A stretch of 64,000 nucleotides of DNA from Owenia fusiformis. Its lineage: Eukaryota > Annelida > Polychaeta > Sabellida > Oweniidae. Position numbers and translations under genes: made by a program. Location of the stretch: the NCBI GenBank assembly GCA_903813345.2, contig CAIIXF020000004.1:17285513-17349512 (forward strand). The letters run 5' to 3'. Shown here one piece after another: positions 55,141 through 64,000 of this stretch. Each line of letters starts with the position of its first letter. The stretch's first letter is position 1. Below the pieces are notes generated by a model. It did not search any database and had not been told where the DNA came from. It saw only the letters and a list, made by a program, of their open reading frames with translations.

Positions 55141-57340
55141 ATCTATTTATGTTAGTATTAGTGAAACAATACCAATATTAAATATACATGTAAATTTACA
55201 TGTAATTTAATATTAATATTAAATATACATGTAAACTGAATTGAATTATAAAAATTACCTCAATGATTTTGATAATGAGATGATTTTCACTTATTCAAAT
55301 TAATGGTTACAAAAAGTCAGAAAACCACAGTACTTTGCCACATAAGGGTAGATGAAGCTCTCTTTTAGTCAGGAGTTAAATAAAATTATGAGAACGAGTA
55401 TGTTGACCTCAGGGTATCCACCCACCAAACCACAAGCTTATGGTGGTCTCCCAGGGGTGGTCTGTGGCTGGCCGCACAGGGGTAACGTCTAGTTCTTGCA
55501 TAGTCCTGCAATCAGAATGTACTCATCTTGATCTTGCAAGATATTTCATGACTGAAGGAAAACATCGAATATCATGTATTAACTTTCATTTTAATCAAAT
55601 ATAGTTACACCAATTGGATCTCTTGAAAATCCATGATTCAACGGACTATAGTAACCTTGGAATTACTGATATGACTTCAATTTTACAATTAAATCAATCA
55701 ATCAATTTGAATTCATATGGGATAGGCATGAGTGGATGTACCCTTTACATTCATTCTACTTGTCTCTGTTACTTTAGACCTAAACTCTGTGCTCACATAG
55801 ACTGCATTCTGATATTCTTTCCCCGGGTACTCTTTGCATCTTTCTGTTTCACAGGCACATAGCTGAAAAACAATTAATGAGATGTCACGGTTTATCTTGA
55901 TTGTAGATTGCTCAGTGAAAGGCAAAGAAATTGCACTGAAATGTGACTGGAAATCCACAATGATACAAACTGTATATAGGTGGAAAATAATAATCTAAAA
56001 ATGAAATAATGAATTAAATCATGGCTACAATAATCTGGTATGGCCGTAATTATACCATCAAAACAAAGAAAATAAATATTAACTTGAAATTGTGATTTAT
56101 TGCAGCATTTTCTACCCAGGTAACTATGATTACACTGTAGTAACAGTATTGATTATGTGTTTCCTATTTTTCTTGTAATATTTCATATTAAGCTCTGTAA
56201 TTATGTCATCTATACTGTAATTTCCCTCGGAGATCACGCTGTCATAAGAAAACGTTATGACGATCGTGTTTTGAAATTGCAAATAGTGTGAAAAGGAGTG
56301 GAATCAGCAAGGAATGTTAATGAAACATATGTGTAAAATGGCAGTATTATAAATTGTATGAAATATCAAAAAGAGCATGTTCATTTGTATTAATAGAAAT
56401 AATAGCTATTGAACCAAATATTTTTTATTTAGTTTTTAATCTGAGTCAGAGTCCATAGGATATTATTGAGAAAAACAAAAAATGGATTAAACATCTTGAA
56501 TTGATATTTAATGTCCATTCCGATACTCACTATTTTATAGGGGAATATATTTTGAAAAATTCAATACTTACTAGAAGGGATATCAATTACCCTTCCCTAA
56601 AAATCAGTGATATTACAGTCTTTTTGCTCAAAACATTCTATTCTGATGAATTTGAACATTACTGCACCTTTTATTTTGTCTGTTATCTCAATTTCATCTT
56701 CAGATCTTTAGATTATTATATGAAAATGATATTGCAAGGGCATGATTGTAAGCTTTTTGAGAAACACACTCTAGTTTTGCTCCCACTTGAATGAATATAA
56801 AACAATGAATATTTTGATCAAGAATTTTTTGTAAGGGCTCTAACTCCATTAAGTAAAACAGCATGGAAGAAATAATGAGCATTTGATTTATTTCCTTGCG
56901 ACGTTTCATTATTGGTAATATTATTGTTTTTTCGTTACTACACCGTATTATAGAAGATCAAAGCACGTAAACCCTCATAGGCCTTATTACAAAGAACACA
57001 CTCGTCCTGTTTCATTCTTTCAGTGGAAATTATACTTTGTACAAAATGTGTTTATATTTAAGGATCCCACATGTATAAAAAATTAGTTTAGATCACCATA
57101 TTATTTACCCAATTGTCTCCTTTCCAGGATAATCTGTTTTAGTTTACATTATTTTTTTAAGGGGGATAGTAATTTTGTCCCCACCACAAGTAATAGTCTA
57201 CAAATTCTTTGTGATGACGTTCGGTGTCCAATGGTTGGCATATGGAGTTCAGCGTTCAGCACCTGTAGAAAATGGTAGGTGGTGACATTTTGCATGTTAT
57301 TGCTTTGTTTATCCACATGCATTTTGTGTCAATCGATGTA
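55141..57340. other. Intergenic, no supported gene
   Basis: AT-rich. A fragment of the TGTCCCCACCAC family is at 57177. ORFs of 80-97 codons at 55614, 55713 and 56501 lack recognisable similarity. Confidence 0.5.
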
Positions 57341-57419
57341 AATGAAAATGACAAAATGTCCAATACAAGTACCTAAACATATGAGATACAACACACTGTA
57401 TTCCACACATTACAAAACA

Positions 57420-57780
57420 ACACATTCATTCCATGATGAACACACTCAATATAATGTTGTTATACTTCATAACACATTTACTCAATTCATCACATACTCA
57501 ATTCATTACACACTTACTCAATTCATCACATTCTCAATTCATTACACATTTACTCAATGCATCACAAACTCACTCAATTCATCACATTCTCCTTTCAATG
57601 CACACTTACTCGATTCAAAAATGCTCACTCAATTCACCTCACACTTAATTCATCAAACACTGTGCTCCATTCATCACACACTCACTCCATTCATCACACT
57701 CTTAATCCATTCATGAAACACTCAATTCAGACAAACACTTCCTCAATTCAACCCAGTTTGTTCTCATTCATCAAACTACA
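57420..57780. repeat. Degenerate ACTCAATTCATCACA repeat
   Basis: Many imperfect copies of CTCAATTCATCACACA at irregular spacing. The overlapping plus-strand frames are products of it. Confidence 0.85.
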
Positions 57781-58255
57781 TGAATAATGATATCATTGAT
57801 TGTATACAATTAACTACAACCTACACAATCAATATAACACTCATGGGAGGGGGATAATTTGATTCAACGAAACAGCTACTAATATACTTTCTGCTTTACT
57901 TATTCTGCTTTACTTATAATGACATTGGTTTGATTTCACACACCTAAAACATCCTTCAATAAAAGAGTAAAGATCTAAACACTACTACACTCAACACATT
58001 TTTTTCCAATATATCATCCTGTTGAATTTAATAAGGTGAACTTTACATTTCATCAGAAAACAATTAATTATCCCGGGTGGATTTATTTTCATGTAGCTTC
58101 CCTAAAATTTACGAACACAATTTATTGACCTAACAACACTGCCATCTATTCTATACCACAGTTCTCATCAGAAAGTGCAAAGGAATCAAAAACGAAGCAC
58201 GATCCTGGACGCTCTCTGATAAAATGGATTTGTAGATAGACTTTTAACAGTCAAA

Positions 58256-58393
58256 ATGTCTCCAGTCTTTGGATTTATGTTCCTATGGATTATAAACACA
58301 GTAGGACAAACTCACGGGAGCACAGAGTCCGCTGATATAGAGTCCGCAAGATGCAAAGTCCGCTGTCTGATTGAATATTTGAAAGATTTTGAG
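58256..58393 (+). CDS. Probable first coding exon of a secreted protein
   Basis: 46 codons from ATG to a GAG/GTAGGG donor, phase 0. MSPVFGFMFLWIINTVGQTH looks like a signal peptide (hydrophobic core FGFMFLWII, then polar), followed by an ARCKVRCLIEYLKDFE segment with two cysteines. The ARCxxRCL pattern recalls the N-terminus of anosmin-1 (RARCASRCL), but this is too short to name. No following exon was identified before the right edge, so the rest is either beyond 64000 or in exons I could not see. Confidence 0.45.
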
Positions 58394-59655
58394 GTAGGGA
58401 GATTTTGAAATTGAATTTTATTTTTCAGGTTTTTAAAAGATCACTTATAAAACGACATGGACTTTATTGTCATGGAATGATTGTTCAAGATTTATTTATT
58501 CTTCTTTTATTGTCACTTTACACCTGGCAATATAAGTTTAATTGAATGTTTGATTTAGTAATATTATTCTACTGTACTGTAAGGCCGGTTATTTTTCATG
58601 CTATAAATGATCTTGAAAGGAATATTGGGTGAAGGGATATGTGGTATACGTAATGACTGTTGAGTATTTGGAGGGGGACAGTTTGTCACTTTTAGCGATT
58701 TTTGTAAACTGTTTAATTGCCTTTAATTGTTTCTTCATATTTGCACAGACTTCTAGTTTCTTAGTCTGCGATATATGGATTCATATTACTTCGGTCCAAA
58801 GCCTTCTCTATATTCCGGCTTTGAGTAGAAAGATTGAGCTGCCTTGGTATTATAAATATTGTAAATCATTGTGTCACACGCACAGTAAATACGGCATAAT
58901 AATATGAAATATACCTCTATGTATAGATTTGAGAAACATCAGCACACATCTCTGTCTGAATCTATTGTTATATTTGATTTCTTTAAGCGAGAATAATTTC
59001 AAAGTTTCCTCCATTCGGAACCGGAAGCCATTTTTTAGCTACAGCGAGAAAATTTCACAATGTGTCAAACTCAGAAAAGAAATTTTGAAATATCTAAATC
59101 CAGACAAGCAACGCTTCATCTTAAATATAATTAATATTCTTAAAAATATTTATAAAATTTGTTAAAAATGATTTCTAGGTGCGTGTAGCAATTTTTACAT
59201 ACGAAATACGAGTACATACGAAATCAATGAAGTTACATCTAGCTGTAAGCTAGAGACTCGAGTAAGATTCATACATCTTTGCGAAGTCCTTCTCTTTATT
59301 GTGCAGGCACTAAAGGAAGTTATATGTGTTTTAATCAGATATTCAGTTTAGTGCAAGCTTACCAGAAAGTGAGTAGTTAAATAATGCTGTACCACTGCTC
59401 CTATAATAATGTTGTGACCGCCTGTATTTCAGAATAATCTTTATACGAGAATATGTACTTACTAAGAAACACTGAATATTGGTATTAACTTGGCATTTAG
59501 TTCATTAACACTTTATATAAAAAAGGTATCTTTGATGAGAAGGAACATTTCTAATAACTACTGAGCTAGATTTTTTTGTAAAGTCATATCATAAATCATA
59601 AAATGGTAGGACGGACTATAGTTGTGTATCAAGTATCTCACCCCTCTATCCCTAT
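58394..59655. other. Intron-like sequence, no exon recognised
   Basis: AT-rich, with ORFs of 78-92 codons that show no similarity I can support. Confidence 0.4.
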
Positions 59656-59826
59656 CCAGGGGCGGATCCAGGATTTTGTGTTAGGGGGGGGGGGGGGGTG
59701 TGATGATAACTGTGAGTGAATTAAAAAAAAGATTCAAATTTTGTAAAAAGCAATAAGGCAAAACATGAATTTTCCGACTTTTTAGGGGGGGCGTGTGCCC
59801 CCCACGCCCCCGTCTAGATCCGCTGG
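59656..59826. mobile_element. GGGGCGGATCC MITE, copy 2 (inverted)
   Basis: CCAGGGGCGGATCCAGGATT at the left, GTCTAGATCCGCTGG at the right; reverse complement of 20322-20491 with longer G runs. Confidence 0.8.
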
Positions 59827-60389
59827 AGCTATCCAACAAGTGTCTGATAAGATAGGGGGGGGGGGGGGTTATATATATATTTTCCCCATTGGCAAAACAA
59901 TTATATTTCTTAGGGTTTGACGAAAATTAAACTGGTTCTTGGAAAACTGGGATTGGATATTGTTACTATTCAAAATATCATTAAATACAAAATAAATTCA
60001 ATAAACGAAACAATAAATATAAATATCCTCTTTATTCAGTCATAGCACAGCTGAGCTGGTTTAATTAAAAAACGATTAATTTAATAATGAGTTATAAATG
60101 GACCTCTTTTCCAGATTAGTAAGCTCAGAGCTATTGTATCTTTTCCTTTATTAGGCAGAGATTTATTTTCTAATTTAGATTATGCAAAACTTGGTGGCAT
60201 TTTGCAAGAAAAAACATATATCATTTCTCCAGGGCCATCTGGGTGTTTGTCTATTATAAGGAACAGTGCCTTGAGTCACTCTTTTGGTCGATTATAAAAA
60301 TTGGAATGAGCTATCGTGAGTTATAGATTAGTGGTCCTTCGACTGAAAATACCAAAAGCAAAGAATGAAGTTATAATTTAGTTTAGAGG

Positions 60390-60450
60390 TCAAAACCTCG
60401 GATATTTGAAATAAAATTTATAATTTTTTATATCAAATATCCGAGGTACT
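60390..60450. repeat. Short hairpin (CCTCGGATATTTGA)
   Basis: AACCTCGGATATTTGA pairs with TCAAATATCCGAGGT across an AT loop; about 18-bp arms. Confidence 0.7.
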
Positions 60451-61842
60451 GTAAATTATATACCCTGCGTGCAGAGTCTAGTTAAACTACAAGAAGACGA
60501 AGACGAAGCTCTCTTTTAAGAAGTGAAGTCAAACGAATGCAAAGGGTATAAATTATAGAGAAGTGCCAGAGACTAAACCACATATATACTGTACATAGAT
60601 GTTTATTTTATATATTTATTTATTTGGATATACATTATTTGTAACAGTGGCACTCTTAGAATTGGTGATTGGGTAATGAAAACCCAGAATGAAATTCTGA
60701 CATGATCCCCACTGATCCCCACCCTAAACAACTCACCCCTACAACCAGAACTGAAGTTGATGGGGCATGGGCAGAGTAGGGGGGGGGGGGGGTACTATAG
60801 AGAATAACATGAAATTACAACTCGCTATTGCCCTGTTAATCTCTTTTATGGTTTTCTAGTTCCCATGCACGTCTGATAATAGTAAATGTTACATACTGTT
60901 GTATTGCAATAATATTTATATCAAGGTCACCTACATCCAGGCCTAATGGATTATAATTTCTGAATGAGTTCTCATAATAATAAATAGTAATTATTAAAAG
61001 CATATAATGAAAGTATTTTTGTGATGAGGTCACATGTGCAAAGTATGTTCCTCTCGCTACTGTACAAAACCCATATTTTCTCTCTGAAATTTGAATAAAG
61101 TACAATACAGTATTCAAACACATCTCTAATTCCCAAACACCTCATATGTGACCACTTTTTTCCCAATTTTATGCCCCCATCTTGAAATGTGAACACCTGC
61201 TATCCCAGGTTCTAGTGGTGTTCGAATCATACAAGTTTCACTTTATGTAATTTTATACTCATATTTTCTAAATATTCACATATCAGTTTTATTCCTTAAC
61301 ATTAAACAACATTACCAAGTGTACCTTGGTTAGATGCAAGAATTCCTCAAGGTGCTCTAACATGGAAAATGTGGTGAGCTATCTTTTAATCATTGCGCTT
61401 AAGGGAGCGTAAAAATTATCAGATTCTTATTAATGTAACCCCAGAGTTACGATCAAGGGCAGAGTAACTATGAAGATTCTGTTAATGAGTGTTACTGTGA
61501 TCTTCGCACGCTATTCTCAATGCTTTAAGAGGGAATTCATGGGTTATAGACGTTACTTGTAATATTAGATGGTCAAACATCTGATACACCTGTACATAAT
61601 CCATAATTGATATCTAAAAACAAAGGTGCTTGACCTTTTCTTTGGAAAAAATTGAACTTCAAGTTGATATTCTCGGATACCTGCAATTAAATGTCTATAG
61701 TTTCATGATCTTGGGTACATACTGATGTAATGCTGTTGTAATATATAGGGGGTTTGAATAATTTATGAACCCTGACAGACACCTTTATTTATTACCTCTT
61801 AATTTATTGCTTTTAATCTAGGATTGATGGGACATACAAGTA

Positions 61843-61920
61843 CTGTAAAAGCTGTGTAAGTACAACAGAACACCTTTGGTATCTTAGAAGTGTTCCCCTT
61901 GAGAGGTGTTCTACTTACAT
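61843..61920. mobile_element. CAGTAAAAC-family fragment
   Basis: ACTGTAAAAGCTGTGTAAGT then ACACCTTTGGTATCTTAGAA and CCTTGAGAGGTGTTC; the right end is missing. Confidence 0.6.
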
Positions 61921-64000
61921 GCAGTCTCAGCAGCATTTATTTCCATCAAGTCCCACAACCCTCACTGTTAAATTTTCTATATCTCCATTCTAGCAATTAT
62001 GTTTGGAAGGGGGGGGTAGACACATAGTACCATCCTTAGTCCAAGGTATTTCACTTCTTTTTGTCGTGACATATAGTACTATTGAACGAGCATAACATCA
62101 TAACAACTGTGTATTGAATTTTTGAGCAGATTGCTTTATTTTGTAAGTTACTTGCATTAGCCCAGGGGGTTATGTCTTATGCCAGTGAACACTAAAATCA
62201 CATTAGAGAAAAATCAAAGATTCTTATTCGCCTTGTGTTTAGAGAATAGACCTCGCTGGAAGTAGCATTAGAGCTCACAAATATCAATAACTTAAGACTT
62301 ACAATATTGTGTGTAAACTATGTGGCTTATGAATGGAGTTTACCTGACGACAGTGGCGGCAATACTCACTGGATAGTAGTTTTTTATTGAGCAATCTTAT
62401 CAAGGGTAATCTAACGTTTATTTGTCATTCAAAGAGTATAGATGGCTCTGAGAGAAGACATTGGAAAGGGTAAATGAAGATAATCAATGCAAATATTTGT
62501 CGCAAAAATCTTATTCTCACTGATGTATATATAGCTCATCTCCTTCTTAATTTTACGAAAAACAATCTTTTATTGAAATAGCCATCATATACTATGATGT
62601 ATAACCCTCGATTTAGTTTTCCAGAGCTTGTATATATTTTTTTATTTCATTAATAGAGATAGTGTAAATGTAACTCGACCAGCATATTGTTCAGCGGTTT
62701 GCTTCTATCTCTGCTTTCACCTCAGTGTGCAAATTGAATGACGCCTTAACAGCAAGTTGTGATTTGATTATTAGATAATTTAGTAAATTATAAAAGAATG
62801 AGTTAGACACTGTCTATTTCCCATTTTCTACTCTTTGCCTATTTTAGCTTGTCATGGTTACCATAGCAACGGGAATTGAATTTAAGAAAGCATCATTATG
62901 AGCTACGTCCAGCAATCATACAATTTTTATAGTTATATAGCTAGATATTGCGTTTAATCAAGTTCTGTCTGTCACATGGATTAGCATGAATAAAAACGGT
63001 TCTGTCTGAGTACTTAACATGTTTCACCAGAAAGCATTAGAGGAAAACTAAAGAAAACCTACAGCCTTAAACAAATATTCCATTGTCAAAGTTTGGTGGA
63101 GCTTTGAACATCTGATTTCAACTAGCTATAAATGGGCAAGGAAAACCAAAGTCGACATAAAATGATTTTTTGAACGATATGGGTATTCTAGAGATATACA
63201 TGTATATGACCAGTGAGGGTTAGATTCCAGAATGGCCCTTGAAAGGATTTGAATTTACATAGTTTTATAGTCAAATCCTTTTCTTGTAATTTAGTTGCTT
63301 TTTTCTCTGCCAAGAGATTTGTTGGATGGTTGGGGGATAGGAGGGGGGGAGGGTGGATGGAATGTATAGAACAAGTTATTACAATCTTAAAACTAGTGTA
63401 ACTTGGCATTTTCAGATCTACAGATGATGCTGCAACATTACTATATAGTTCAAGCTTCTTTTTCTTAATCACCCTGCTTCGTGGTTGTTTTTTACTTCGA
63501 TTGCGTCTTCTTTATATTGGATTATTTGCACTGATTAATTAGCATTTTAATGACAGGCTGACACATCGACAATTGTCCATAGATTTCTGCACTTAGCAAA
63601 GAAATGAATAACTCCCTTAGATATTTTTTTCAATAATTATGTATATTTGTTAAATTGAGAAAGATTGAGTGAAAAATACAAAGAATGAGATGAGCATCTG
63701 CAAGTGTTGACTCAGCAATTTGTTGAACTTTTGTTGCAAAAATGCTTCTTTCTTATAATTTTAGTTAAAACAGGTAAATTAATATGCGATCTGAGTCATT
63801 TTTTGCACAGGTTGTCTTGAGAATCTATCTTGCTAAACCCAATCTGAATGAATCCCAGTCAATTAAAAAACTTTCTCTTCATTGACACATTCTAGACTGA
63901 TAAATGAGAATATTGCTGCTGCCTTTAAATCAATTGGTTGAAATGCGTCATGTGACTGCCCCAATGCCTCATGGGATAAAACCTCATCTGTCAGTATCAA
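61921..64000. other. Intron-like or intergenic, no feature recognised
   Basis: AT-rich, with a poly-G run near 62010 and a GA/GGT-rich stretch at 63335. No exon, array or TIR pair that I can defend. Confidence 0.4.

Noticed and set aside
55713-55958. 81-codon minus-strand ORF overlapping an 82-codon plus-strand ORF
   Set aside because: Mutual shadows, no recognisable domain.
61205-61225. GTTCGAATC as a tRNA T-arm
   Set aside because: No acceptor stem or D-arm can be drawn around it.

Overview
This is a gene-rich but repeat-laden, AT-rich animal genomic window. It has spliced genes with GT-AG introns, many short TIR elements, LINE fragments and minisatellites. Element types such as a TGTCCCCACCAC-ended repeat with internal tandem units, CAGTAAAAC-ended TA-insertion elements and GGGGCGGATCC-ended MITEs suggest a lophotrochozoan, most likely a bivalve mollusc. 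That assignment is an inference from repeat style and protein similarity, not proven.

Positions 1-20766 (minus strand) carry the 5' 26 coding exons of an unconventional class VII myosin (MYO7A orthologue). All exon phases join cleanly into 1251 codons: initiator Met, complete motor, five IQ motifs, charged single-helix region, first MyTH4 domain and the start of the first FERM domain. The gene runs off the left edge.

Positions 20767-34300 are intergenic between two divergent genes. They hold several TIR/foldback elements, an 18-bp minisatellite of about 1.7 kb, a 75-bp array, and a CAGTAAAAC element split by an LTR-like insertion.

Positions 34301-52727 (plus strand) carry 13 exons of a mitochondrial acyl-CoA thioesterase 9 (ACOT9) orthologue, from the targeting-peptide region to the stop codon. 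The exon with the initiator Met was not found. One ACOT9 intron hosts a nested, antisense, at least two-exon gene (41196-43471 and perhaps beyond) for a coiled-coil protein with a glycine-zipper-like C-terminus that I do not recognise. Two apparently identical 1502-bp TIR elements in inverted orientation flank one ACOT9 exon, and one of them sits inside an older element.

Positions 52728-64000 hold an expanded repeat at the ACOT9 stop codon, LINE 3' ends, a TTAA-site insertion, and at 58256-58393 a likely first coding exon of a secreted protein. The rest is intron-like or intergenic sequence.

The most striking feature across the window is that local tandem duplications repeatedly sit exactly on exon boundaries. 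Splice acceptors, splice donors, the terminal codons with the stop, and one near-complete exon have all been amplified in place.
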